A stretch of DNA of 64,000 bases from an uncultured Lachnospiraceae bacterium (GCA_910589075.1 CAJUSK010000012.1:1-64000), one strand, 5' to 3'. Shown: positions 1-8,556, counted from the stretch's first letter. The notes: generated by a model not told the origin, from the letters alone. Program-made: numbers and translations.

Positions 1-721
1 ATTTCGGATAATTCTGCTTTGCAATCAATGCTGTCCCGTTTTCCATAACAGCAGACACAGCATCGTACCTTAGCACATACTTAAAATGAATCAGGTATGA
101 CCTGTGCGGTCTGAAAAAATCCTCTCCGGCTTTTTTCTCCAAATCGGACAGTTTCCCATAATATTCCGTATCGCCGTTTATGGTATGAATGATGACCTTA
201 CGGTTGAATACTTCCGCATAGGTAATGTCCCTAAACAGTATTTTTGTATGGACTCCCCCTGCCTGTATCATCATGTAGTCCCCATCATCCCCATCCCTGC
301 CCTTATTCCTGCGTCCGATTTCCAACAATGCGTTTCCAAAGACCTCATCAAATTTGTCATCGGATAAAGGCTTGACCAAATAATGAAACGCCCCTACGTC
401 AAACGCCTGAAAAACATACTCCGGCGCTGCCGTAACAAAGATGATGAGCGCATCCCTCCGCTGCCTGCGGAAAAGCCCTGCCGTTTCCATGCCATCCACC
501 TCTGGCATCTGTATGTCCAGAAATAAAATGTCCGCCTGCGTATTGCCTTCCAACAGCTCCCTGCCGGAAGAAAACTGTTCTATTACCGCAGAAGGAAGTA
601 TTTTCCTTACTTTTTCTTCCAGCAGTTCAAGCATAAATGTTTCGTCATCGCAGATGGCCACACAAATGGCGTCTTTTGTGATCCGTGCGCCAGTATATTT
701 CCTGCCAATAAAGTCCTCCAT
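1..721 (-). CDS. LytTR-family response regulator (3' end cut by window edge)
   Basis: About 240 residues are visible and the frame runs off the left edge without a stop. The N-terminal half is a receiver domain: acidic pocket AICDDE at about residue 22, the phospho-acceptor in LFLDIQMPEVDG, a Thr in FVTAAPE and the Lys in VKPLSDD. The C-terminal half is a LytTR DNA-binding domain, recognised by ITYAEVFNRKVIIHT and the FFRPHRSYLIH block. Such AgrA/ComE-type regulators act with a membrane histidine kinase, often in peptide quorum sensing; the partner is not in the window. The ATG at 719-721 is chosen because AAAGGAG lies nine bases upstream. It is the outermost gene of the AT-rich accessory segment. 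Confidence 0.88.
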   Translation of the reverse strand, partial: MEDFIGRKYTGARITKDAICVAICDDETFMLELLEEKVRKILPSAVIEQFSSGRELLEGNTQADILFLDIQMPEVDGMETAGLFRRQRRDALIIFVTAAPEYVFQAFDVGAFHYLVKPLSDDKFDEVFGNALLEIGRRNKGRDGDDGDYMMIQAGGVHTKILFRDITYAEVFNRKVIIHTINGDTEYYGKLSDLEKKAGEDFFRPHRSYLIHFKYVLRYDAVSAVMENGTALIAKQNYPK

Positions 722-1152
722 AGGTACAATCTCCTTTATGTAGATTTTTTGTAATCCATGCCATATGACAAAAAACAACACTTCTTAATATTATATCGTA
801 AAAACTGTTTTGTCCTGATACGGCAAGTTGTAAACAGACCTTGTTTTGTTGTGAAAAATATGCTTTTGGGCACTCCTTTTCATCTTTTGCTTTTCATCCG
901 CTAGCCAAAGCTATCCTCATTATTCCTAAATAACGGGGTAGATTGCACACCCATTTCAATCGTTATGTGCTGCGGAACATGCGCCATCAATATTTAACAC
1001 ACAAGACGTCACATAGCCGATATAGGGGAAACGCAAACCGCCGTGTAAGCATATTAACTCTGTTTTCCCCGCTTTCCAACTTATTATTTTCTGAACCACT
1101 ATAAAAATATCTTTGAAATACAAAGAAATGAATTGTGAAAACTTAAGACATG

Positions 1153-1177
1153 AGAAAAAGGACTGCCGAAACAGCCC
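1153..1177 (-). terminator. Rho-independent terminator
   Basis: On the minus strand a 6-bp stem GGGCTG/CAGTCC (one G-T pair) with loop TTTCGG is followed by five T residues. It would end minus-strand transcripts coming from the holin gene side. Confidence 0.55.
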
Positions 1178-1514
1178 TCTATGATTTTATCACTTATCCA
1201 TTCAATTTTTACCTTTTTACTCATATACAAACAGGGAAACTCTGAGGGTGGGTAACTTTTACATGGGGTTTCACCCCCATATGCATTAACTTAGCTGAAA
1301 GCAGCTTATATAGGGAGCTTAGCAGGAATCCGCTTAACGCAGTCATCTTTTTTATCTATTGATTTTCGTTTGATTTTATTATTTTTGCAAAATTCCAGGC
1401 AAACGAAAAAGCCGAAAGCCCTTAATTTATCGACATTCAGAAAAGTTAGTGCAAATGGGTTTCACCCCACCCCTTTACCCCTCTGTTTACCCCTTTTACC
1501 CCCTCTTACACCAC

Positions 1515-1536
1515 CCCATTTCGGAATGGGTTTTTT
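1515..1536 (+). terminator. Rho-independent terminator on the plus strand
   Basis: CCCATT, loop TCGG, AATGGG, then TTTTTT. No plus-strand gene is recognised in front of it, so it may be a relic of a lost gene or may protect the LytTR region from read-through. Confidence 0.5.
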
Positions 1537-1568
1537 CTATAATAAGGGGGTACTTTTCTGCGACTATG

Positions 1569-1931
1569 CTATTCTCCATCCCCTATCTGATTTAGCATCT
1601 TTACCAATATTTGAGGAAGCGGCACTCCAAGCCGATTTATATTCTTTAATATAGCAAGCCCTTCATTTGAAATGTAAAACAGAATAACTGTCGTCCGAAT
1701 TGCATAACTGCTTTCAATGATTGTACCTACAATATTGGAGACAATCACCAAAATAAATATCGCTGCTTTCTTAAACATATTCTTTAGCAAAAACACATTG
1801 GAACGCTTCTCCTCCCCCACGATCACAAGAAGCATTTCTGCTATGTAATTTATTACCATAAATACAATCAGCGCAGATAGAAATTTATCAACCCCTCCCA
1901 ATAATTGAATAATGTAGTCTGCCATATTCAT
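1569..1931 (-). CDS. Holin family protein (toxin secretion/phage lysis type)
   Basis: About 120 residues with three to four hydrophobic segments. The layout matches the TcdE/BhlA-type phage_holin_4_1 family: an amphipathic GGVDKFLSALIVFMVINYI start, a central ILVIVSNIVGTII membrane segment, and the family's typical ending, LFYISNEGLAILKNINRLGVPLP. Members permeabilise the cytoplasmic membrane for phage lysis or toxin release. The ATG at 1931 follows AAAGGATGGG; ATGs at 1946 and 1925 are alternatives. No endolysin or other phage gene is adjacent, so this is either a prophage relic or a stand-alone holin carried by a mobile element. Confidence 0.8.
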   Translation of the reverse strand: MNMADYIIQLLGGVDKFLSALIVFMVINYIAEMLLVIVGEEKRSNVFLLKNMFKKAAIFILVIVSNIVGTIIESSYAIRTTVILFYISNEGLAILKNINRLGVPLPQILVKMLNQIGDGE

Positions 1932-2000
1932 CCCATCCTTTCTCATAATAATCTAAATATCATCTGCATGGCTTGTCCCATATCATGTTTGCACATATAA

Positions 2001-2063
2001 AATAGCCAGAGCAAATTATCTGGCAGGTTTTATACCCTGTCCCAATAATCTGCTCTGGCTATT
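2001..2063 (-). terminator. Long near-perfect hairpin after the zinc-ribbon gene
   Basis: Arms at 2001-2019 and 2045-2063 pair over 19 positions with a single mismatch (AATAGCCAGAGCA against TGCTCTGGCTATT is perfect), and an inner GGCAGG/CCTGTCC stem extends the helix. On the minus strand it is followed by TTTTATATG. It is placed to terminate the 2112-3348 transcript, although its length is unusual for a simple terminator. Confidence 0.55.
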
Positions 2064-2111
2064 AGTGGCTGTCCTATCTGACGCCCTGTTGCTCAGTCAG
2101 CAAACATTCCC

Positions 2112-2312
2112 TTATTCATTCACAACCATTTTGTAAACTTCTTTTTCCCGCAAAGTTGGCTCTGCGGTCATTTTATCATAATCCACCAACAAAAATGTAT
2201 GACATTTGCTACACTGAATAGAGGATTTTCCTGCAGCATCTTCATACGCTAAAATCTTCCCCTTACTGCAGCAAGGGCATTTGATTACCCCTTTGGTTTT
2301 TATCCCTTCCAT
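2112..2312 (-). CDS. Small zinc-ribbon protein
   Basis: A 66-residue protein with two CxxC knuckles, CPCC at residues 12-15 and CSKC at about 33-36, spaced as in rubredoxin-like zinc ribbons; the rest is charged. GGAGG lies eight bases before the ATG. The gene lies 13 bp after the XRE regulator gene and is probably co-transcribed with it. Small ribbons of this kind are common on clostridial conjugative elements and may bind nucleic acid or protein, but I do not recognise a specific family and assign no function. Confidence 0.6.
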   Translation of the reverse strand: MEGIKTKGVIKCPCCSKGKILAYEDAAGKSSIQCSKCHTFLLVDYDKMTAEPTLREKEVYKMVVNE

Positions 2313-2325
2313 TCATAACACCTCC

Positions 2326-3348
2326 TCAATTAAATGGCAGTTCTTCGTCAATGCCATCTGGTATATTCATAAAACCATCCGATGCATTGTTCTTTTTAGG
2401 ATTTAAATACCTATCAATCAAACTTTTTGCCGATTCAGATATTACAAAATCTGATTCATGCAACTTGACAGATTTAAAAAGTTCATCACATTTTCCCTTC
2501 AATTTATTACTCTTATCATCAAAAGTTGAGCAAATCAACTCTAGGTCTGGGTCATTACTATCATAGTAGTTTTGATTATAATCCTCCCTTCCTGTATAAC
2601 GATACAGTTCATATCCCTTTTCACCAAATTGATCTTCAAGCGGCAAAAGATAAAGTTGGCCTATACTGGTTTCTGCGGAAAAAATGTCATCCGTAAGCCC
2701 TACTGCCTTTGTTTCATTTGCATTCCCATCTGGAGCGTACTTATACCGCTTCGTTCCGTCCAGTCCGCCTTCTTCCAATTCCCTGAAAAATATTCCTACA
2801 TGATCTTCTTCCTTATTACCTTGATTGTTCCAATGAATCGTTGCTTCATCAGTCTCCTGCTTCAATTTCTTAAAAAAAGCAATTACATCACATAGAGATT
2901 GGGTAGGAATCTGAAAATCAATATTTAAAAGATCATCGACATTAACTTGAAAAATCGCCGATATTTTCCAAACAATATCCACAGATAATCTTTTCTTTGA
3001 ATCCGGATTCACTGTTCTGGAAACATACCCTGCGCTCACGCCTAGCAGTTCCTCAAGGTCAGAAATCCGCAGACCATGCATCTTTAGCAAATAATCCAAA
3101 TTACTGCCTAGAAACTTGGAATCATAGTTTGCCTGTGCATTTATAAACCCATTAATAAAGTTTTTCTGCTCCTCTAGCTTTTGTTCTATCTCCACAATTC
3201 TACTTTCTAGTTTAGGTGTTTCTTCATCATCCAATTCCAAATCCAACTGTAACGAACTGATTTTTTTTGTCAGTTCCTCGGAATTCCGTTTTGCCAAACC
3301 ATAGTCTTTAAAAGATTTAATCGGATGAACTTTAATTTCCTCACTCAT
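2326..3348 (-). CDS. Coiled-coil / XRE-type helix-turn-helix protein
   Basis: A 340-residue protein. Residues about 20-65 are Glu/Lys/Leu-rich and predicted coiled coil. Residues about 84-145 form an XRE helix-turn-helix: ISDLEELLGVSAGYVSR, then LSVDIVWKISAIFQVNVDDLL, as in Cro/CI-like repressors. Residues 150-340 are acidic and not recognised; they may be an effector or sensor domain. GGAGG lies seven bases before the ATG. Position beside a zinc-ribbon gene, iterons and a toxin-antitoxin locus suggests a regulator of a mobile element. The DNA-binding role is well supported; the target is unknown. Confidence 0.65.
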   Translation of the reverse strand: MSEEIKVHPIKSFKDYGLAKRNSEELTKKISSLQLDLELDDEETPKLESRIVEIEQKLEEQKNFINGFINAQANYDSKFLGSNLDYLLKMHGLRISDLEELLGVSAGYVSRTVNPDSKKRLSVDIVWKISAIFQVNVDDLLNIDFQIPTQSLCDVIAFFKKLKQETDEATIHWNNQGNKEEDHVGIFFRELEEGGLDGTKRYKYAPDGNANETKAVGLTDDIFSAETSIGQLYLLPLEDQFGEKGYELYRYTGREDYNQNYYDSNDPDLELICSTFDDKSNKLKGKCDELFKSVKLHESDFVISESAKSLIDRYLNPKKNNASDGFMNIPDGIDEELPFN

Positions 3349-4102
3349 ATTTATTCCTCCGCCTTGTTTATTTGACTATAGATTACCACAGTCATATTGT
3401 ATTGTCAATGGTACGAATAAACTTTTTATTTGAATTATTTTCGCTGTACGCTGACCATTCATTTCAATAGCCATAGTCATTTCTACACTTATCTACACAA
3501 TTTACTAAACTAAATTTTTGTTGCAAACCCTTTAAACAAACAGGCAAAACTCCAAACTATCACGGAAACTCATATACAAACACGAAAACACCAAGCGTTT
3601 TCCGTGTTTGTATCATATCCCCCGTTTTTCAACAGCATTTTCCGTCAAACTAATACGCCTTTCAGCCAAATCCGCCAATATCCTACTCCTTTTTACCTTT
3701 CCGTTTTATACTATCACGGAAACCCCGGACTTTTGCGTGATAGTATACTTTTGCCTGATAGTACGATTTTTTCCCCTATCGCCATCCTATCAGCGGCATC
3801 CAAAAACATAAAAATAGGGGTCCACCAGCCATTCCAGTGAACCCCACCAAGCCTTAAAAACCTTGATTTTAAGCCATTCTTAAATACTTTCGCCTGTTAG
3901 TACCAAAAATCCTATGGCATCATTTGGAAATTGCCGCCTGTGCCGCTGTTATACTTTGATGACTTTTTACCCCTCAGGTGAACGATTCACCCCTTTTACC
4001 CCACCTGTGCAGAATTTACCCCACCTAATTTTCGGTTCGACAAATTGCGCTTTCATCGACAAATCCATGCCCTTCGGTGTGGCACAATTCATTAGAGCAG
4101 TC
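3349..4102. repeat. Iteron-like repeat region (probable replicon or ICE remnant)
   Basis: No gene is supported here. Seen directly: two copies of ACTATCAsGCAAAAGT on the minus strand (plus coordinates 3729-3744 and 3747-3762, 15 of 16 identical, 18-bp period); ACTATCACGG also at 3556 and 3710; a 9-bp inverted repeat ACTATCACG/CGTGATAGT (3710-3718, 3736-3744); a hairpin with 16-bp arms at 3574-3613; CCCCTAT/ATAGGGG near 3773-3820; and TTTACCCC words at 3966, 3995 and 4015, with TTCACCCC at 3986. Ordered direct repeats with dyads are typical of iteron origins or Rep-binding sites. No rep gene is present, so this is read as a remnant. Confidence 0.5.
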
Positions 4103-4693
4103 TTAAAGCAGTATCAACTCATGCGACTCATCTGTGTCTGATACAGTCTGCCTGGCAGCAAACTGCGAAAAACGATTGCCTCGATAAAAAGATAACAACC
4201 ATTCCTCATTTTCTGCTTCTAAAAATGTCACTATGTTCCCGCCCAGATACTGTATCTCTTTAATTTTATCCCATGCAAGTTTAAGGAGTTCTGCCCCGGT
4301 GATTTCTGTTCCACCACTCTCCGAAAAATTTTTGCCAAGTTGGGCAATAAGGTATACCGACATGGTATACGTATTTAAACTTTCATCCAGTTCACTAATC
4401 CGTAACAATTTTGTTTACATGGTATTCTCATCGTTTCACCCCTTACCGTCAACGGCTTTAATGCAAGTGTAAAATATCCAAGCAGCCTGACATCCTCTGC
4501 TGAAACTACAAGATGTGTAACAGACTGGTTCTTTTTGGTAAACTCTATGGCATTCATTTTCAAAAACCATACAACATCCGGATTCTTCGGACATGAAAAA
4601 CCGGAAAGCAGTTCAACAAGTGCTGGCTCTCCGGCTTCTTCATCATTCCCTAATGCCAAATACTCACGGACATTGACCGAAAAAACTTATCAT
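4103..4693 (-). pseudogene. Broken GNAT-type toxin (acetyltransferase)
   Basis: Two fragments in different frames join into one GNAT acetyltransferase of the kind paired with small antitoxins: residues such as LLSGFSCPKNPDVVWFLK and GYFTLALKP in the first, and YLIAQLGKNFSE and GNIVTFLEAENEEWLLSFY in the second. Three lesions are visible. A T6 run (4680-4685 on the plus strand) puts the natural ATG at 4693 out of frame; removing one T would restore an MISFSVNVREYLALG start. A one-base loss near 4425-4428 shifts the frame again. A TAA at 4415-4417 sits where homologues have a Lys. The ATG overlaps the antitoxin stop (ATGA), as in an intact pair. Homologues acetylate charged tRNAs. Confidence 0.75.
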
Positions 4694-4896
4694 TTTCCGG
4701 CATTTTCTATCTCCTTTATTTTCATCTTCCGTAGCCGCATCATCTTCCTCAATTCGGACTCTCCCTTTATCTCTCTTGCAGCCACAGGTATATGAGCAGG
4801 ACTGTTCCTGGCAGATTTTTCAATCGCATTGACAAACATCTCCACCTGTTCTTTGCCGGAAATAATAAAGTTTTTCGTAATACTTGAAGTCGCCAT
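4690..4896 (-). CDS. Antitoxin of a GNAT-type toxin-antitoxin pair
   Basis: A 68-residue protein starting MATSSITKNFIISGKEQVEMF. The SITKNFIISGKEQ segment followed by FVNAIEKS is characteristic of small antitoxins encoded just before GNAT toxins in clostridia. The C-terminus is Lys/Arg-rich and could contact DNA or the toxin. AAGGATGG lies seven bases before the ATG at 4896; an upstream in-frame ATG at 4941 has no good ribosome site. It reads intact while the overlapping toxin gene is broken. Such antitoxins usually also repress their own operon. Confidence 0.68.
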   Translation of the reverse strand: MATSSITKNFIISGKEQVEMFVNAIEKSARNSPAHIPVAAREIKGESELRKMMRLRKMKIKEIENAGK

Positions 4897-5232
4897 AATA
4901 AGCACCATCCTTGTTGGTATGGTTCTTCCGTTACAATTCATACTTTTCTATCATAAAAATCTGTCCGGTTTATTGTAGTCTATCCACTTCCATCAGAAAT
5001 GGTTCCAAATATACCAATCCAGAATTGGTATGTATCCACACCTGCTTACCACTATCTGTGGCATTGCACTTCTCATAAATATAAATACGTCAAGACTCTG
5101 TTCTTATATTTTACAACTATCCCAATTCTATGAATTTACTACTTCATTTACCATTAAATTTCTTGAAATTACATGAATTTATGACAATTCCGGAAACACC
5201 TCAAATCCCTGCGTCCCCATAAATCCCCATTC
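4897..5232. other. Intergenic region with one perfect dyad
   Basis: No gene was found. A perfect 8-bp inverted repeat ATACCAAT/ATTGGTAT (5011-5018 and 5024-5031) lies about 115 bp upstream of the antitoxin. It has no T-run, so it could be an operator rather than a terminator. The remainder is AT-rich and marks the boundary between the accessory segment and the metA region. Confidence 0.35.
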
Positions 5233-6150
5233 CTATCCAATCTTCTCCAAATCATAAGGCGTAGCCTGATAAACGTAATAATTTAACCAATTGGAATACA
5301 ACATATTACAATGCGCCCGCCACTGCAGATTCGGCCGGATGGTACAGTCATCTCCGGTATAATAGTTTTCCGGCATTGCAATCTCCAGACCTTTATTTTT
5401 ATCCCGCATATATTCATCATGTAACGTTACTCTGTCATACTCCGGATGCCCCATCACAAAAATCTGACGCCCACCATCTGTCATACACAGATAAATACCC
5501 GCCTTCTCAGACTCCGCCAACACCAGCAATTCCTCACAGGCATGGATATCCTCATTAGATACTGCCGTATGCCTGCTGTGAGGAGCCAGGAAAATATCGT
5601 CAAATCCCCGTACCAACGGCACTTTCCGGTTCATAACCCGGTGCTCAAACAGACCAAACAATTTACTCTCCAACAGATGTTTACGAATACCGAAATGATG
5701 ATACAGCCCTGCCTGGGCGCCCCAACAGATATGAAATGTGGAAGTTACATGCTTTTTGGTCCAGTCCATAATCTCACACAGTTCCTTCCAGTAATCCACC
5801 TCACAAAACTCAATCTGTTCCACCGGTGCGCCGGTGATAATCATACCGTCGAACTTCCGCTGACGCAATTCATCAAAAGTATTGTAAAAGTTATTCAGAT
5901 GGGTAACAGGTGTATGAAGAGACACATGGCTGTTCATCTTCATAAACGTAATATGAATCTGTAATGGTGTATTGGATAATGCACGCAAAAGCTGGAGCTC
6001 CGTATCCTGTTTCACCGGCATCAGGTTCAGGATGCAAATTTGCAAAAGACGGATATCCTGATGAATGGACCGATTCTCATCCATCACAAATATATTTTCA
6101 TTTTCCAGTATTTCTTTGGCGGGAAGATCGTTCTGTACTTTAATTGGCAT
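5233..6150 (-). CDS. metA: Homoserine O-acetyltransferase (MetA type)
   Basis: A 305-residue member of the MetA family, which acylates homoserine at the first committed step of methionine synthesis. Visible signature residues: the nucleophile Cys142 in FHICWGAQAG, and the His and Glu of the catalytic relay in MGHPEYDRVTLHDEY (about 235 and 237). Residue 111, in ITGAPVEQIEF, is Glu. In this family Glu111 is associated with acetyl-CoA use and Gly111 with succinyl-CoA, so the acetyl form is inferred. Length matches the family. AAAAAGGAG lies before the ATG. It lies alone between the accessory DNA and the 36-bp repeat array. Confidence 0.95.
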   Translation of the reverse strand: MPIKVQNDLPAKEILENENIFVMDENRSIHQDIRLLQICILNLMPVKQDTELQLLRALSNTPLQIHITFMKMNSHVSLHTPVTHLNNFYNTFDELRQRKFDGMIITGAPVEQIEFCEVDYWKELCEIMDWTKKHVTSTFHICWGAQAGLYHHFGIRKHLLESKLFGLFEHRVMNRKVPLVRGFDDIFLAPHSRHTAVSNEDIHACEELLVLAESEKAGIYLCMTDGGRQIFVMGHPEYDRVTLHDEYMRDKNKGLEIAMPENYYTGDDCTIRPNLQWRAHCNMLYSNWLNYYVYQATPYDLEKIG

Positions 6151-6204
6151 GGCCGGTACTCCTTTTTAAGGTATTATTCTAAAATTCTTTCTTTTACAGA
6201 GACA

Positions 6205-6456
6205 GTGTAAAGCCTACCACACAACCATTTTGCAGTGTATCTGATAAGCCTGCCACTCAACCGTTTTGCAGCGTATCTGATAAGCCTGCCACTCAACCGT
6301 TTTGCAGTGTATCTGATAAGCCTGCTGCTCAACCGTTTTGCAGTGTATCTGATAAGCCTACTGCTCAACCGTTTTGCAGTGTATCTGATGGGCCTGCCGC
6401 TCAACCGTTTTGCAGTGTATCTGATGAGCCTGCCGCTCAACTATTCTGTAGTGTAT
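6205..6456. repeat. 36-bp tandem repeat array, seven copies
   Basis: Seven head-to-tail units of 36 bp with no spacers, beginning at 6205, 6241, 6277, 6313, 6349, 6385 and 6421. The unit begins CTGATAAGCCTGCC and ends TTTTGCAGTGTAT. The outer copies are the most degenerate. Because 36 is a multiple of three, the array is open on both strands and encodes a 12-residue Arg/Lys-rich peptide repeat on the minus strand, but neither reading looks like a real gene. It lies between the ligA stop and the metA start. Confidence 0.92.
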
Positions 6457-6546
6457 CTGCTTACCCTGCAATCGGCGGAATCAGGCTGGCCCGGCTTTAC
6501 TCTGGCGCCGGAGGGAATCCATGTTGTTTGCATATACTTACCATCA

Positions 6547-8556
6547 TCAGGATCTCGACAGATATTCCTCCCGGAAGGTTTCTTCTGAAACGATGGGAAT
6601 CCCCAGTTCTCTGGCCTTTTTATTTTTAGAGGAAGAGGAAGCAGTATCGTTGTTAATTAATATATTCGTTTTGGAACTCACACTGCCGGTTACTTTTCCG
6701 CCCCGCTTTTCAATCTCTTCCTTCAGAGCATTTCTGTTTTCATAGAACTGCAGGCTGCCAGTTATGACAATGACCATATCCTGTAAGGTGAGCTCCTCTT
6801 CTGCTGCCTGCTCCACCTCTATATGCAGTTCCGGCAACAGCAGCTCCAATTCTTTCCGTTTTTTTTCATCGGCAAAATAAGCATGGAATGCTGTGGCAAT
6901 CACCTCGCCAATGCCGTCTATCTCGCTTAATTCCTCCACCCCGGCATTGGTAATCCGATCCAGATCACAGGAAAAAGACCGACAGATAACTTTTGCATTG
7001 GCCAGACCGATATTTTCGATGCCCAGGCTGTACAGCAGCCGGGGCAGAGTGGTATTTCTCGCCTGCTCAATGCCTGTGAGCAGTTTCTGAAAAGATCTTT
7101 CTCCAAATCCTTCCATTTCCACAATGGTCTCCCGGTGCCGATCCAGATGAAAAATATCCGCATAATGATGAATCAGGCCTTTTCCGATAAACTTTTCCAG
7201 CGTGGCTTCTGAAAGGCCGTCCACATTCATGGCATCTCTGCTGGTAAATAATGTAAAGGATTTGATTTTTTTAGCGTCACAGTCAGGATTGATACAATAC
7301 AGCGCCTCCACATCATTGGTTTTCCGAATTGCAGTGGCACCGCCACAGACCGGGCAGAGGGTGGGCGGTGCGATACTATTGCTCTCTGTCAGGTTTTCGG
7401 CAATCTGGGGGATAATCATATTGGCCTTGTATACCATAATCCGATCTCCATATCCCAGTTTCAGTGCCTTTACAATGCTGACATTGTGTACAGACGCCCG
7501 GCTCACCGTAGTTCCCTCCAGCTCCACAGGATCAAATATGGCCACCGGATTGATCAGCCCGGTACGGCTGGCGCTCCATTCAATCTCCTTTAATGTGGTT
7601 TCCGCCTGTTCATCCGCCCATTTAAAAGCAATGGAATCCCTCGGAAATTTGGCTGTCGCCCCCAGCTTACGGCTGTACTCCAAATCGTCCAGAGACAGTA
7701 CCAGTCCGTCCGATGGAATATCATATGTCTTTACAGCCTCCTCAAATACCGCAACCGCCTCTGATACGGTATCTCCTGTCACCATCCGATATTCCACAAT
7801 ATCAAATCCCTGGTCCTTTAAAAATAACATCTGCTTTTCTCTTGAATGATCAAATTCCATCCCCTGTGCACTGACAAGTGAAAAAGCATAAAACCGAACC
7901 TTTCTTCCGGCCGTTATCTCATTATTCAGCTGACGGACCGAACCGCTGCACAGATTCCGGGGATTTTTATATTTAGCCGCCGCTTCTCCGATTTCCGCAT
8001 TAATCCGGGCAAAATCAGAATAAGTAATCACCGCTTCCCCCCGCAGCGTAAGCTGTCCCCGAAAGGCAATCTGCAGGGGAATATTCTGAAACACCCTGGC
8101 ATTATTGGTAACGATTTCCCCCACTTCTCCATTGCCGCGGGTAACCGCCTTTGCCAGCTTACCATTCTGATATTGTAATACGATGGTCAGACCGTCCAGT
8201 TTCCAGCTCAGCATAGCCCGGTTCTCTTTGAGAAATTCCCGCAGTTCTTCTCTGTCCTTTGTTTTTCCAAGAGAAAGCATCGGCGTTTCATGCCGCTCTT
8301 TGGGCAGTTCTTCCACCGCCTCATATCCGACACGCGCCGTCGGGCTGCCTGCAAGCACCACCCCCGTGGCAGCTTCCAGAGCCTCCAGACGCTCATAAAG
8401 TCTGTCATATTCCAGATTGCTCATAATCTCCCGGTCCTGCGCATAATAGGCCCTGGACGCTTCATTCAGTTTTTGAGTCAGCTCTTTCATCTCCTCAAGC
8501 TGACTTGTCTCTGCCTGTTTTGTCTCCTCTGCCTGCCCTGTTTCTCTCTGTTCCAT
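6547..8556 (-). CDS. ligA: NAD-dependent DNA ligase
   Basis: A 669-residue ligase that seals nicks in replication and repair. Domain order: the Ia part with YDRLYERL at about 50; the adenylation domain with the adenylated Lys119 in SWKLDG; the OB fold; the four-Cys zinc finger CPVCGG...CINPDC; helix-hairpin-helix repeats; and a C-terminal BRCT domain beginning at IVITGSL. The usual TRGDG motif reads TRGNG here. The first 22 residues are Glu/Gln/Thr-rich low complexity and lie on repeat-like pyrimidine-rich DNA (several CTGCCTG words), so translation may instead start at the Met at 8490, although that ATG directly abuts GAGGAG. Confidence 0.95.
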   Translation of the reverse strand: MEQRETGQAEETKQAETSQLEEMKELTQKLNEASRAYYAQDREIMSNLEYDRLYERLEALEAATGVVLAGSPTARVGYEAVEELPKERHETPMLSLGKTKDREELREFLKENRAMLSWKLDGLTIVLQYQNGKLAKAVTRGNGEVGEIVTNNARVFQNIPLQIAFRGQLTLRGEAVITYSDFARINAEIGEAAAKYKNPRNLCSGSVRQLNNEITAGRKVRFYAFSLVSAQGMEFDHSREKQMLFLKDQGFDIVEYRMVTGDTVSEAVAVFEEAVKTYDIPSDGLVLSLDDLEYSRKLGATAKFPRDSIAFKWADEQAETTLKEIEWSASRTGLINPVAIFDPVELEGTTVSRASVHNVSIVKALKLGYGDRIMVYKANMIIPQIAENLTESNSIAPPTLCPVCGGATAIRKTNDVEALYCINPDCDAKKIKSFTLFTSRDAMNVDGLSEATLEKFIGKGLIHHYADIFHLDRHRETIVEMEGFGERSFQKLLTGIEQARNTTLPRLLYSLGIENIGLANAKVICRSFSCDLDRITNAGVEELSEIDGIGEVIATAFHAYFADEKKRKELELLLPELHIEVEQAAEEELTLQDMVIVITGSLQFYENRNALKEEIEKRGGKVTGSVSSKTNILINNDTASSSSKNKKARELGIPIVSEETFREEYLSRS

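Larger units (their letters stand above)
722..1568. other. Gene-poor AT-rich stretch upstream of the LytTR regulator
   Basis: No convincing gene was found on either strand. The stretch holds a minus-strand terminator near 1153-1177, a plus-strand terminator near 1515-1536 and a cluster of three TTTACCCC words (GGGGTAAA on the minus strand) starting at 1474, 1486 and 1495. A short dyad, AGCTG and CAGCT, lies near 1296-1309. An open frame at 1370-1654 is Pro/Leu-rich, crosses the terminator and has no family signature, so it is not called. Confidence 0.5.

Noticed and set aside
1370..1654. 94-residue plus-strand ORF
   Set aside because: It crosses a terminator, is Pro/Leu-rich from TTTACCCC repeats and overlaps the holin 3' end.
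6205..6456. CRISPR array with 36-bp repeats
   Set aside because: The units are contiguous with no spacers between them, and no cas gene is in the window.
6174..6588. Arg/Lys-rich repeat protein in the 36-bp array
   Set aside because: Coding potential follows from the 36-bp period alone; no ribosome binding site or conserved flank was seen. Kept only as a finding.
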